DNA of 64,000 nt from an uncultured Treponema sp. Its GTDB lineage: Bacteria > Spirochaetota > Spirochaetia > Treponematales > Treponemataceae. Below the pieces are notes generated by a model. That model did not search any database. It saw only the letters and a program-made list of their open reading frames with translations, and was not told the origin of the DNA. Shown piece after piece: positions 24,278 to 32,471 of this stretch. Each line of letters begins with the position of its first letter. The stretch's first letter is position 1. The translations under genes were made by a program, and so were the position numbers. Where the stretch lies: positions 1-64,000 of the forward strand of contig CAMVCB010000007.1 in NCBI GenBank assembly GCA_947165895.1, in the 5' to 3' direction.

Positions 24278-24721
24278 TTATATTTTTTTCTGTAAATAAA
24301 TCATGTCCACAAGCTGAACGCCCGCCTCAAAAATGGGATGGTCGTAATTCTTTGTAAAGAATTCTTTTTCAACATGATGACGCTTAAAGCCGCATTTTTC
24401 GTAAAAAGGAATTGTAAGCGGGCTGTCTCCTGTTCCAACCTGAAGGGTAGTAAAATCTTTTTGAAATTCCCGGGCAACAAAATCAATCAGTTTTTTACCG
24501 TAGCCCTTGCCCTGACTTTCAGGCATGGTGGCGATATTTTTGATTTCAAGAATGCCGCTCCCTTCATCTGTAATTACACATTCAGCTTTGACTCCGCCAT
24601 CATCAAGCACAAACATCCGTCCGCGCTCAAGATAGCGGTCAACCATGTCTTCCTGTTCATCAGCAAGAAGGAGAAGAGAAATAAACTGCTTTTTGTTTTC
24701 TTTGATTTCGTAGATTTTCAT
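24278..24721 (-). CDS. GNAT family N-acetyltransferase
   Basis: 147 residues from ATG 24721, which lies just past the stop of the upstream GNAT gene; the earlier in-frame ATG 24739 is inside that gene and has no usable ribosome site. GNAT loop: ATMPESQGKGYGKKLID; end FYEKCGFKRHHVEKEFF. Probably translationally coupled to its upstream neighbour. Confidence 0.85.
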   Translation of the reverse strand: MKIYEIKENKKQFISLLLLADEQEDMVDRYLERGRMFVLDDGGVKAECVITDEGSGILEIKNIATMPESQGKGYGKKLIDFVAREFQKDFTTLQVGTGDSPLTIPFYEKCGFKRHHVEKEFFTKNYDHPIFEAGVQLVDMIYLQKKI

Positions 24722-24722
24722 T

Positions 24723-25277
24723 TTATTTCTTGTATTCATCCTTCAAAATAGAATAGTAGACTTCATCAACAATTCCATAGTTACATTTTCCTGACTGCCG
24801 CAGGGTTCCTTCGTATTTCATTCCCATTTTCTGCATGACCTTTCCTGAATTTGGATTTTCAGCAGCATGTTTTGCAAAGACCCGCTTTACGCCAACTTCC
24901 TCAAAAAAGAATTTTATCAGAGCACGACCAGCTTCCGCAGTGATTCCCTGTCCCCACCATCTGCTTCCGATGCCGTAACCAAGCTCTACACATTCCGTGC
25001 TTTCATCAAGATTTACAACCGAGATATCGCCAACTAGTTCTCCGCTTTCTTTCAATTCGATAGCCCAGAAGTAAAAATCGGCTTTTGAATATGATGAAAC
25101 CCATTCGCTAAGCTTCGTTTTTACATCTTCCACGCATTTGTAAGGCTGCCAGCTTAAAAATTTAGTCACCTTTTCGTCTGTCGCCCAGTTTTTGAACATA
25201 GCTTCAGCATCTTCTGTTCTGTGCCGTTTGAGAATTAGTCTGTCTGTTTCTATTCTTACAGTCCCTTTATGATTCAT
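24723..25277 (-). CDS. GNAT N-acetyltransferase, RimJ/RimL type
   Basis: 184 residues. Typical RimJ/RimL features: ETDRLILKRHRTEDAE, a GYGIGSRWWGQGITAEA acetyl-CoA loop and NPNSGKVMQKMGMKYEG. AATGGAGG precedes ATG 25277. Substrate could be a ribosomal protein N-terminus or a small amine. Confidence 0.9.
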   Translation of the reverse strand: MNHKGTVRIETDRLILKRHRTEDAEAMFKNWATDEKVTKFLSWQPYKCVEDVKTKLSEWVSSYSKADFYFWAIELKESGELVGDISVVNLDESTECVELGYGIGSRWWGQGITAEAGRALIKFFFEEVGVKRVFAKHAAENPNSGKVMQKMGMKYEGTLRQSGKCNYGIVDEVYYSILKDEYKK

Positions 25278-25326
25278 TAGAAGCCTCCATTACTGTATAT
25301 TTTAAGGTTACTTTTAGTTGCAGGCC

Positions 25327-26277
25327 TTATAATTTCTTTTCCCTAAGCTCAAAACGTCCCTTTCGCCAGTCCGCATAGCCTGTGACAGTGTAGCCGCACT
25401 TGTCGTACAGCCTCCTTGAATATGGATTTTGCGTAAAACAGTCCAGACGGATTGAATCGTATTTTTGAGCGCGGCAAACTTCTTCGATATGTTTCATGGC
25501 CTGGCCTGCAATTCCTTGATTTTGAAAATCCGGGCTTACGCAAAGCCTGTGAATAACGCAAAAGTGAGAATCCGGGCAAATCCATTTTCCGTTTTTGTAT
25601 TCTTCGTCACATTCTTCGTTCAACACAAAACAGACTGCAATTTTTCCATCCTTCTCTCCGACGAACATCTGATTTTTATTTATGTCGTCTTCCAGAGTCG
25701 CGCAGTCTGGATAAACTTCGTCCCACTGGGGAATATTCTGCTCGTCCATTTTTGCGATTGCATTTTTGTAAAGCTGAATTATTTCTTCAAGGTCTGCTTT
25801 TTCTGCGTGCTGGAATTTCATTTGCCCGCTCCTTTTAACGCTCTTAAACAGGCTCACGTGCTTTTCCAGGTTTGAAAATCCGTTTTTCGTATAAAATTTG
25901 AATGAAGGCTTGTCGATGTCGGTCTGAAGAAAAATGCCTGCCACTCCCATTTTCTTTATGTCATCCTCAATCATTTTCATAAAGCGGCTTCCGATTCCTT
26001 TTCCCTGCAAATCTTTTGAAACGCAGAATTCCTCGATGTTGTAATTTGCCCCTTCCCACCAGTGACGGATTGAACCAAGCGCAATAGCAGAAAGTTTTCC
26101 GTCTATCAAAAGACCGTAATTCAGCGCATTGAAACCGAGCGAAACTTCCTTTATGTAATTTTCCAGCATTTTTTTGTCGCTCCAGTCGTCATTCCATGGA
26201 TCTCCCGCAAATGAAGAGCTGAACAATTCTGCTGCCTGCAAAAGATAGCTTTCGTCCAAACTGATAAATTCTTCCAT
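25327..26277 (-). CDS. Two-domain GNAT acetyltransferase
   Basis: 316 residues. N-terminal domain (1-150): EFCVSKDLQGKGIGSRFMKM, SFKFYTKNGFSN. C-terminal domain (about 155-310): RLCVSPDFQNQGIAGQAMKH, NPYSRRLYDKCGY. Both acetyl-CoA loops are intact. It starts 17 bases after the cupin stop; co-transcription is likely. Substrate unknown. Confidence 0.88.
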   Translation of the reverse strand: MEEFISLDESYLLQAAELFSSSFAGDPWNDDWSDKKMLENYIKEVSLGFNALNYGLLIDGKLSAIALGSIRHWWEGANYNIEEFCVSKDLQGKGIGSRFMKMIEDDIKKMGVAGIFLQTDIDKPSFKFYTKNGFSNLEKHVSLFKSVKRSGQMKFQHAEKADLEEIIQLYKNAIAKMDEQNIPQWDEVYPDCATLEDDINKNQMFVGEKDGKIAVCFVLNEECDEEYKNGKWICPDSHFCVIHRLCVSPDFQNQGIAGQAMKHIEEVCRAQKYDSIRLDCFTQNPYSRRLYDKCGYTVTGYADWRKGRFELREKKL

Positions 26278-26294
26278 AATTTTTTTCCATATTT

Positions 26295-26660
26295 TTATTT
26301 TTTATTCTTGTATGCGTAGCCAAAATTGATTGGAGGCGCAGTAACAGAAACGTAAATAAATTCTCCGTCACCGTCATTCAAAAGTCCGTGAACGTCTTTG
26401 TCGGCGAAGCGCACCACGTCTCCCGCTTTGAATTCCTTTTCTTTGTCGTCGGCAAGAAGAAGCTTACCGCTGCCCTTTGTTGCGTACCAGATTTGCTCGG
26501 AAGCATCGTGAGTGTGGCGGGGCTGGCTTGCTCCGGGAAGGAGATGAACTTCGGTAATGGTCACCCGCTCACTGCTTGAATTTTCCGGGTTCAAAAGCTG
26601 TCGCGAAACCACACCTGGATTTGAAAGTTCTTTGATTTCGCTTGCCTTGATGAATTCCAT
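26295..26660 (-). CDS. Cupin-domain protein
   Basis: 121 residues. Small cupin with the metal-binding motif 1 QPRHTHDASEQIWYATKGSG and motif 2 FADKDVHGLLNDGD. The family ranges from isomerases to dioxygenases; the role here is unknown. GGAAG precedes ATG 26660. First gene of the leftward run ending at 22761, with a LytTR-type repeat 70-100 bases upstream, so the whole run may be regulated by it. Confidence 0.85.
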   Translation of the reverse strand: MEFIKASEIKELSNPGVVSRQLLNPENSSSERVTITEVHLLPGASQPRHTHDASEQIWYATKGSGKLLLADDKEKEFKAGDVVRFADKDVHGLLNDGDGEFIYVSVTAPPINFGYAYKNKK

Positions 26661-26729
26661 ATATGACTTCCTTTACAATGATTTATTAATTATAAAAGAA
26701 AAAATAAGAAATTATCACAAATTTCAAAT

Positions 26730-26759
26730 AAGATGCAGAAAATTCCCGATGAAATGCAT
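26730..26759 (-). promoter_or_regulatory. LytTR-type direct-repeat operator, copy 6
   Basis: Minus strand TGCATTTCATCGG and TGCATCTTATT, 21 bp apart, with TATAAT about 30 bases downstream. Upstream of the cupin-GNAT run. Confidence 0.62.
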
Positions 26760-26780
26760 AATAAAGCCCAATCATCTTTC

Positions 26781-26809
26781 TTGACATATCACTTCCTATG
26801 CCCTAAGAT
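26781..26809 (+). promoter_or_regulatory. Sigma-70 type promoter for the MFS gene
   Basis: TTGACA (26781-26786), 17 bp, TAAGAT (26804-26809) on the plus strand. The transcript would have a leader of roughly 190 bases before ATG 27010, containing an 18-codon frame and a short hairpin. The 349-base gap 26661-27009 is explained by this leader and operator copy 6. Confidence 0.5.
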
Positions 26810-26818
26810 GAATTTATT

Positions 26819-26921
26819 ATGTGGAAAACACCAGTTTTATTGTTAGAAAAATGCTATTTCTCAACCCTGTCATAGGGGTAGTGGGTCTTTTTCAGAAAGC
26901 TGGGGTTTGTCAAACCTTTTT
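26819..26921 (+). other. Possible leader peptide and attenuator-like hairpin in MFS leader
   Basis: ATG 26819 opens an 18-codon frame (MWKTPVLLLEKCYFSTLS) ending at 26875. Further on GGTTT-gtc-AAACC (26904-26916) is followed at once by TTTTT. The stem is short, so this is only suggestive of transcription attenuation. No strong ribosome site precedes the ATG. Confidence 0.3.
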
Positions 26922-27009
26922 CTAAAATCAAAAATTCAGATTACATTTCCATTTCCCCTTTTTATCAACCTTCTTTTTATTTTTTTCAGCCGTAAAGGGG
27001 CGGCGCACT

Positions 27010-28098
27010 ATGTTGAACATTAAAAAACAAATCGGCAGATTGTATTCTTCTGCCATTTTCGGACAGCTTTCGCTTTCGGGCGCCTGGGTTGCGATTCTTG
27101 CTTCTCGTGGATTTTCTCTTGCTCAGATTGGCTTTGCCGAAACGATTTTTCATATCGTAAGCATTCTGTTTGAGATTCCTTCGGGCGTTCTGGCAGATGT
27201 ATTCGGCCGCAAAAAGACGCTCGTTATTTCCTGCCTCATGAGAATGGCCGGCGATATCGTTATGATTTTCTCTAACAATTTTGCCATGGTATGTATTTCG
27301 ATTGGACTTCATGCCCTGTGCTACAATTTTTCTTCCGGGTCCGGCGATGCACTTGCCTATGATTCATTAAAATCTGTGGGAGAAGAGCCGCGTTTTGAAA
27401 AATATGCTTCGAATCAGCTTGTCATTTACCGTGCGTGCGAAGGTCTTTCGACTTTGACCGCAGGTTTTGCCCTGATTTTAGGCTACAAAATCGCTTATTC
27501 AACCGGCGTTTTTGCATCTTTCATTCAGCTTTTCCTGCTCGCAGGTCTTGTTGAAGTGCGGCTTGAAGCTCCGGCAAAAGAATTCCATATCTGGAAGGAA
27601 ATCAGCAAGTGTTTTAAACAAAGTCTTCTTTTCTTGAAAGAAGCCCGAAAAGCACTCGCGATGATGTTCATCAATTCCTTTGTGGGTGCGATGGATATTC
27701 TGCTTTTGTTCTTCTTGCAGGCAAAGCTCCCGATGGCAGGAATTCCAAACTGGGCACTCGGAATTGCACTTCTTGTGCTGCAGGCAGGTGGTGTTATAGG
27801 TGCTAAAATCATTCTTTATGCAAAAACTTTCCGTTACCGCACGGTTTTTGCACTGTCAACTCTGATAATTCTTTCTGGAATTGCGCTTGAACATTCAGGC
27901 CTTTATGTCCTTATGACTTTGGGCGGTTTTCTGGCGGCACTTGCAGATGATGCACTCCAGGTTAGAACAAACGCTCGCCTTCAGGACATGTTCCCGTCAG
28001 AGCAGAGGGCAACACTCATTTCCATTGAATCCTTTACTTTTTCATGCATAATGATTGTGCTTTCTCCGCTGGCCGGACTCTTCTTTGAGTGGTGGTAA
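27010..28098 (+). CDS. MFS transporter, drug-efflux-like
   Basis: 362 residues with about eleven hydrophobic segments. The MFS loop 2-3 motif is seen as GVLADVFGRKKTL. It ends LAGLFFEWW, about 25-30 residues earlier than usual, so the last helix may be missing. GGGGCGG lies upstream of ATG 27010. It is a rightward gene in a leftward region with its own promoter. Export of toxic compounds is plausible; substrate unknown. Confidence 0.8.
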   Translation: MLNIKKQIGRLYSSAIFGQLSLSGAWVAILASRGFSLAQIGFAETIFHIVSILFEIPSGVLADVFGRKKTLVISCLMRMAGDIVMIFSNNFAMVCISIGLHALCYNFSSGSGDALAYDSLKSVGEEPRFEKYASNQLVIYRACEGLSTLTAGFALILGYKIAYSTGVFASFIQLFLLAGLVEVRLEAPAKEFHIWKEISKCFKQSLLFLKEARKALAMMFINSFVGAMDILLLFFLQAKLPMAGIPNWALGIALLVLQAGGVIGAKIILYAKTFRYRTVFALSTLIILSGIALEHSGLYVLMTLGGFLAALADDALQVRTNARLQDMFPSEQRATLISIESFTFSCIMIVLSPLAGLFFEWW

Positions 28099-28105
28099 AA
28101 AAATC

Positions 28106-28135
28106 GGGATGTCTGATAAAGCTGTCAGACATCCC
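28106..28135. terminator. Hairpin between convergent genes (intrinsic terminator)
   Basis: GGGATGTCTGA, an 8-base loop, TCAGACATCCC. On the minus strand it is followed by GATTTTTTT, so it terminates a transcript entering from the right as well as marking the end of the MFS gene. Note that the leftward gene stops at 28140, just before it. Confidence 0.8.
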
Positions 28136-28139
28136 ATCC

Positions 28140-28562
28140 TTATATTGCCTTTCCTAATTCGTAAGCTTTTTTTAAGTCATCCTCTGTAATACGGCCTTTT
28201 ATTTCAGACATCAGATTCAGTTTTTTCAAGGGAAAGGATTTTTGTGAAGATCTGTTAAATCTGTTCATAATCGCTTTAAGGTGGGAATCACTTTCGGAAT
28301 TTTTATCTGAATTATCAATTACAAGAACATCTGTTTTTTTAAGCTTTTCGTAAATTTTGCCAACTTCGCCAGTTTGAAAACATTCCGTCTTTACACGAGA
28401 AAAAGAATAATTACAGCCGATGTAAGGATTAACCTTGTAATCTGATACCGACACAACCTCAATATCATTATGCGCAATAGCACCTCTGATAAATGAGGCA
28501 GCAAGGTTATCTGTGCTTCCGTTTTTGCCCGGACTTCCTGTAAGAATCAATATTTTGCTCAT
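28140..28562 (-). CDS. Flavodoxin-fold NAD(P)H-dependent FMN reductase-like, probably degenerate
   Basis: 140 residues. The opening ILILTGSPGKNGSTDNLAASF is the FMN phosphate-binding loop of NADPH-dependent FMN reductases, and IGCNYSF...CFQ recalls the cysteine-containing branch. The following part (VLVIDNSDKNSES) lacks the usual SPVYW segment and the protein is about 40 residues short, so an internal change is likely and activity is doubtful. A LytTR-type repeat is upstream. Confidence 0.6.
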   Translation of the reverse strand: MSKILILTGSPGKNGSTDNLAASFIRGAIAHNDIEVVSVSDYKVNPYIGCNYSFSRVKTECFQTGEVGKIYEKLKKTDVLVIDNSDKNSESDSHLKAIMNRFNRSSQKSFPLKKLNLMSEIKGRITEDDLKKAYELGKAI

Positions 28563-28636
28563 TTAAGTAATACTTCACCTTTTTAGTATTATTGTACTTA
28601 TTTTATAACAAAACGTATAGAACAAAATACCTTTTC

Positions 28637-28670
28637 AGATGAAATACATATTTTTCAAGATGAAATGCAG
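28637..28670 (-). promoter_or_regulatory. LytTR-type direct-repeat operator, copy 7
   Basis: Minus strand TGCATTTCATC and TGTATTTCATC, 21 bp apart, followed by TTATAAAAT. It is directly beyond the stop of the LytTR regulator gene and upstream of the flavodoxin-like gene. Confidence 0.55.
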
Positions 28671-28677
28671 GCTTTTT

Positions 28678-29742
28678 TTATTCCATAGCCTCTTTGAGAG
28701 CATGGGTGTACTTGCGGCTTACAAGCACTTCCTCGCCATTCAGCATTTTTACATAAAGTCTGCTGTTGATGGCCGGCCGCACTGATTCAATTTTCCTTAC
28801 GTTTATCAGATGCGACTTTGATACGCGGATAATTCCCTCCCCCTGGGCAAACTCTTCTACCTGATAAAGACGCAGCTTTACATTGTAAATTTCATCACTG
28901 GTGTAGGCAAAAACCCGCTCCGCATCAGCTTCAAAATAAAGGATTTCTGATACAGGCAGCTTTACCCTCATATCATAATCACCATAAGCTTCGATTTTGC
29001 GATTTTTTACCACTTCAGGCTGCTCTTTCATCACCACAGCCTCGCTCATATTTTTTGTATCAAGAATATCAAAACAAAAAATTCCGATACAGATAATGAC
29101 AGCGGCCACAGTAAAACCAAGGGCCGTCATATCATAATCCGGAACAAGGCGGCAAACCTTACAAATCCAGAAAATAATTACCGTAAAAATTGCGGAAGCT
29201 ATTACAATAAACTGGCGACGACGGCAGCGATCCTTTTCCTTTATTGCAGAAAGAATCATCAGCCGCATTATTACCACAGCATATACCAGACACATTGCAT
29301 CATAAATAAAATGCAAAGGTCCCCTTCTAAGCTCAAAATGCGGGAAAAGTCCGTCATCAACAAACTGATAACCGCTGTAATAAAGATGATTAACGCGCAT
29401 TGTCAAAACCATGATATACATGAGCGCATGAACATAAGTCAAAACATTTGTCAGTCTTGGATAGCGCTTACCCGTACACCAGAAAAGACCAAACTTAAAA
29501 AGAGTAAAAGGAATCCAGGCCCTGCAGATATAGGTAAACTGCCAGATAAGCAGAGCTTCCCTTTCGGTCTGGGCATGCAAAAGAGCAAGATAGCCGGCAT
29601 TATTTACGAGAGTAGTAATACAATAGAAAAAAAGCCATGCATGTGCCGGTTTTGACCATTTTTTGATAATACATGCGCACAAAAAAATCATCAGAATAAT
29701 ACTGAGATACTGAATACTAAGCAGAATCTTGAAGTATGGCAT
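28678..29742 (-). CDS. Membrane-bound LytTR-family transcriptional regulator
   Basis: 354 residues. The first 220 have seven hydrophobic segments like the N-terminal 7TM sensor domain of some histidine kinases. A linker follows, and residues about 255-352 form a LytTR DNA-binding domain (ILYFEADAERVFAYTSDEIYNV, IRVSKSHLINVRKIESV, VSRKYTHALKEAM). There is no receiver domain, so it is a one-component sensor bound to the membrane. LytTR domains bind pairs of 9-10 bp boxes repeated every 21-22 bp. That is exactly the spacing of the eight repeats in the island, one of which adjoins this gene. Confidence 0.88.
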   Translation of the reverse strand: MPYFKILLSIQYLSIILMIFLCACIIKKWSKPAHAWLFFYCITTLVNNAGYLALLHAQTEREALLIWQFTYICRAWIPFTLFKFGLFWCTGKRYPRLTNVLTYVHALMYIMVLTMRVNHLYYSGYQFVDDGLFPHFELRRGPLHFIYDAMCLVYAVVIMRLMILSAIKEKDRCRRRQFIVIASAIFTVIIFWICKVCRLVPDYDMTALGFTVAAVIICIGIFCFDILDTKNMSEAVVMKEQPEVVKNRKIEAYGDYDMRVKLPVSEILYFEADAERVFAYTSDEIYNVKLRLYQVEEFAQGEGIIRVSKSHLINVRKIESVRPAINSRLYVKMLNGEEVLVSRKYTHALKEAME

Positions 29743-29822
29743 AGTGTTTCCTGTTTTTTAATTAAACTGAATTTAAATTTTTTGTTGAGAATCTACAAAA
29801 AAAAGGTACGCGCTTATAATAA

Positions 29823-29838
29823 TTAAGTTACAACTTAA
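29823..29838. promoter_or_regulatory. Palindrome upstream of the LytTR regulator
   Basis: TTAAGTT-AC-AACTTAA, perfect 7-bp arms, located about 80-95 bases upstream of the LytTR gene start. On the minus strand it is followed by TTATAA, so it would overlap the -35 region. A possible operator for a different regulator, since it does not match the 21-bp direct repeat. Confidence 0.4.
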
Positions 29839-29892
29839 CCCGCATGTTTTTCAAGAGTCTGAAAGAAAATCTTATGTGTGAAGGGCTTCTTC

Positions 29893-30726
29893 CTATTTTA
29901 TTGCTTTCTGCGGGCAGGTGATTTTACAGTCGCCGCAGCGGATGCAGTCCATGCTGTCAGGATTCTTCCAGACGGGAATGTCGAGTTTGCAGGCTTTCTG
30001 ACAGGCGCCGCATTTTGTGCATTTTTCTGTGTCAATTTTTATGCGGTAAAATGAGATTTTATTGAAGATGCCGTAAATGGCGCCGAGCGGGCAGACATAA
30101 CGGCAGAAGGGACGGTAAATCACGATTGAAGAAAGCAGCGTGATAATCAGAATTAAGAGTTTCCATTTGAAGAGGAAGCCGGCTGCTCCCCTCATTGCGC
30201 TGTTTAACAAAACAAGGGGAACTCCCCCTTCCAGAGTGCCGGCCGGGCAGATAAATTTGCAGAACCAGGGCTCACCAAGACCTGTAATGTCGATTACAAA
30301 CATAGGAAGCAGAATTACAAAGATTACAAGGAAGATAAAGCGCAGCCAGCGTAAGCCTTTTTCGCCGGGAAGCTTTCTGATTTTTCTGACAAAGGGAATC
30401 TTAAATAGTAAATCCTGAATAAGGCCAAAGGGACATAAAAATCCGCAGACAAAACGTCCCAAAAGAGTGCCGAAGACTACAAGAAGTCCGGCCACATATA
30501 GAGAAAGGCGGTATTCCCGGGCGTTGAGAGTCGCCTGAAGAGAACCAATTGGACAAGATGCCAGGGCTCCGGGACAGGAATAGCAGTTGAGGCCGGGCAC
30601 GCAGAGGAATTTTGACTTTCCTTCAAAAATTCTTCCGCCGGCAAAGCCCTTTACATAGCCGTTTGAAAGGGCCGCAAAACAAGCCTGAGTAACAAGACGA
30701 ATTTTACTTGATTTAGCAGCACTCAT
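29893..30726 (-). CDS. Membrane 4Fe-4S protein, NapH/CcoG-like
   Basis: 277 residues. An N-terminal cysteine set (GLNCYSCPGALASCPIG) is followed by four or five membrane helices with further cysteines (CGFLCPFGL, CKFICPAG, CRYVCPLGAI). Two 4Fe-4S motifs near the end read CTKCGACQKAC and CIRCGDCKITCP. It probably passes electrons across or along the membrane. It starts one base after the stop of the CXXC protein and ends the TlpA unit, so a role in an extracytoplasmic thiol/redox path is inferred. Confidence 0.85.
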   Translation of the reverse strand: MSAAKSSKIRLVTQACFAALSNGYVKGFAGGRIFEGKSKFLCVPGLNCYSCPGALASCPIGSLQATLNAREYRLSLYVAGLLVVFGTLLGRFVCGFLCPFGLIQDLLFKIPFVRKIRKLPGEKGLRWLRFIFLVIFVILLPMFVIDITGLGEPWFCKFICPAGTLEGGVPLVLLNSAMRGAAGFLFKWKLLILIITLLSSIVIYRPFCRYVCPLGAIYGIFNKISFYRIKIDTEKCTKCGACQKACKLDIPVWKNPDSMDCIRCGDCKITCPQKAIK

Positions 30727-30727
30727 A

Positions 30728-30877
30728 TCAGCCGATCCCTATACATTCAAGGCAGATTTTTGTGGCTTTGTGAAGCACTGTTACAGCTTCTCCACGAAGT
30801 ATGCCTGCGCAAATCAAGGCAAAGCCTAAAGCGAGAAGAATTATTCCTGCAATTTTCCGCCCTTTTTTACTCTGCAT
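30728..30877 (-). CDS. CD1871A-type small CXXC membrane protein
   Basis: 49 residues, one membrane helix near residues 8-26, followed by RGE and a closing [10 protein letters not shown] with the CxxC motif. The layout matches the small CD1871A family, which is typically encoded beside TlpA-like thioredoxins and 4Fe-4S membrane proteins, as here. It overlaps the TlpA stop by 11 bases and precedes the 4Fe-4S gene by one base. Probably a redox partner. Confidence 0.85.
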   Translation of the reverse strand: MQSKKGRKIAGIILLALGFALICAGILRGEAVTVLHKATKICLECIGIG

Positions 30878-31388
30878 TTTTCAAAAGCTTATCGATGATT
30901 TTCTGCCAGTCCTGCTGGCTTCTGGCTCCCAGGTACATCTGTCCGACCTGATTGCCCTTTGAATCAACAAAAATAGTTGCGGGAACCGCCTGGATGTTTC
31001 TTAAAAATGTCGAAAACATACCGTAATTTGGCACAAGATGAGTATAATGAGCGCCGGTTGCATTGATTATTTCGTCGGCAGCAGCCCTCTCTTTTGGCGA
31101 AATATTTCCCATCTCATCAATAATATCAATGGGGATTCCAACAACCCTGACTCCCTTTGATTTATTTACTTCATTAAGTTTTGCAAGATCAGGCATTTCG
31201 CGGATACACGGCGGACAAAAAGTTCCCCAGATATTCAGCATGGTAATTTTATTTTCCTGATAAATGGAGTCTGTAACAGCATTTCCCTTCAAATCAACCG
31301 AATCAAAAGAAATCTTCTTACCTGCCTTCTGCGCAAATAATATAGAAGAAAGTGCAAATACTGCGAGTAAAGCAAAAATCTTTTTCAT
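30867..31388 (-). CDS. TlpA-family thioredoxin, exported
   Basis: 173 residues. Signal peptide [20 protein letters not shown], then a thioredoxin-like fold with the active-site motif WGTFCPPC near residue 55 and the cis-proline AVPATIFVD. TlpA-type proteins reduce disulfides outside the cytoplasm. GGAGG precedes ATG 31388 and a TGCTATAAT promoter element lies about 25 bases further upstream. First gene of the three-gene redox unit. Confidence 0.92.
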   Translation of the reverse strand: MKKIFALLAVFALSSILFAQKAGKKISFDSVDLKGNAVTDSIYQENKITMLNIWGTFCPPCIREMPDLAKLNEVNKSKGVRVVGIPIDIIDEMGNISPKERAAADEIINATGAHYTHLVPNYGMFSTFLRNIQAVPATIFVDSKGNQVGQMYLGARSQQDWQKIIDKLLKNAE

Positions 31389-31463
31389 AATACCTCCGTA
31401 TTCTTACGATATACTTTAATATTATAGCACATCCGGCGGAATTTCTGTGACTAAATCACTTTT

Positions 31464-32420
31464 CTAATACCCGAGTTTTCTGTCTACCAGATAGTGCATT
31501 GGGCGGCCGGTGGTGAAATTTTTCAGATCTTCCAGGAACATTTCTACATTTTTATCTTTTGTATAGGCCACAGTCAGGTTTCCGGCAATGTGAGGAGTCA
31601 TAACGAGATTTTTAAGCTTCCACAGGCGGCTGTTTTCTGGAAGGGGCTCAGTCTGGAAAACATCAAGGGCAGCACCGTACAAATGGCCGTTTTCAAGATT
31701 GTCGGCAAGGGCTTCTTCATCGATGGCAGTTCCGCGGCCCACATTTACAATGCAGGCACCTTCCGCAAGCAGTTCAATTCTCTTTCTGGTGAGGATATTC
31801 CTTGTTTCCGGCGTACCCGGAAGACTCATAGCAAGAAGGTCAGTATCCGGCAGAACAGAATCAAGCTCGCTGACAGGCAAAACCTTATCATAAATATCCC
31901 CTGCCTTACCGCTTCTGCACACTCCAATTAAAGCTGCCGGTTCAAAGGCCCGGGCCCGTTTTGCAAAGGTCGTTCCAATATCACCGGTTCCAAGAACGGT
32001 AATTCTGCAGCCCTTAAGGGATTTCTGACTGCGGGGTTTTCCCCAGAAGCCGGCCCTTGTTTCGTCATAAAATTCGTTCATGCGGCGAAGAATCACAAGC
32101 GCGCCTGCTATCATATGCTCCGCAATCGAAACTCCATAGGAACCTGCGGAGTTTGTCAAAATACAGTCTTCATTTGCAAAATATCCCGGAACCATAAGGG
32201 AATCAACGCCCGCCCAGGGTACACACAGCCACTTAAGATTTTTGCTGGTTTTAGCAATTTCCGGCGCAAAACCATAAATTATGTCAGCATCAAAATCAGA
32301 CTGAGGGATTTCCTTGTCAGAAGTATAGAAATGTACTTCCGCACCGGCTTCAGCCGCTCCTTTTTTTATCAGCTCAATATGTTTTTCTTCAAATAATTCG
32401 TTAATTGCTAAAATTTTCAT
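31464..32420 (-). CDS. D-2-hydroxyacid dehydrogenase (NAD-dependent)
   Basis: 318 residues. The catalytic triad of the family is visible: Arg in NVGRGTAID, Glu in DVFQTEPLP, His in MTPHIAGN. The NAD-binding loop is VLGTGDIGTTFAKRA. Such enzymes reduce 2-keto acids. GGGG precedes ATG 32420. It lies downstream of cbiD by 51 bases in the same direction but has no obvious link to cobalamin. Confidence 0.9.
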   Translation of the reverse strand: MKILAINELFEEKHIELIKKGAAEAGAEVHFYTSDKEIPQSDFDADIIYGFAPEIAKTSKNLKWLCVPWAGVDSLMVPGYFANEDCILTNSAGSYGVSIAEHMIAGALVILRRMNEFYDETRAGFWGKPRSQKSLKGCRITVLGTGDIGTTFAKRARAFEPAALIGVCRSGKAGDIYDKVLPVSELDSVLPDTDLLAMSLPGTPETRNILTRKRIELLAEGACIVNVGRGTAIDEEALADNLENGHLYGAALDVFQTEPLPENSRLWKLKNLVMTPHIAGNLTVAYTKDKNVEMFLEDLKNFTTGRPMHYLVDRKLGY

Positions 32421-32471
32421 AAAAATACCCCTTTTCTGTCTGATTCTTCGGGCTAATTATATAGAGCTGGT

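Noticed and set aside
2761..28670. Reading the 21-bp direct repeats as conserved protein ends (LHFIxQKLHLI-like)
   Set aside because: The bases between the boxes vary freely, the copies keep fixed position and orientation relative to genes, and most have no ribosome site or body upstream.
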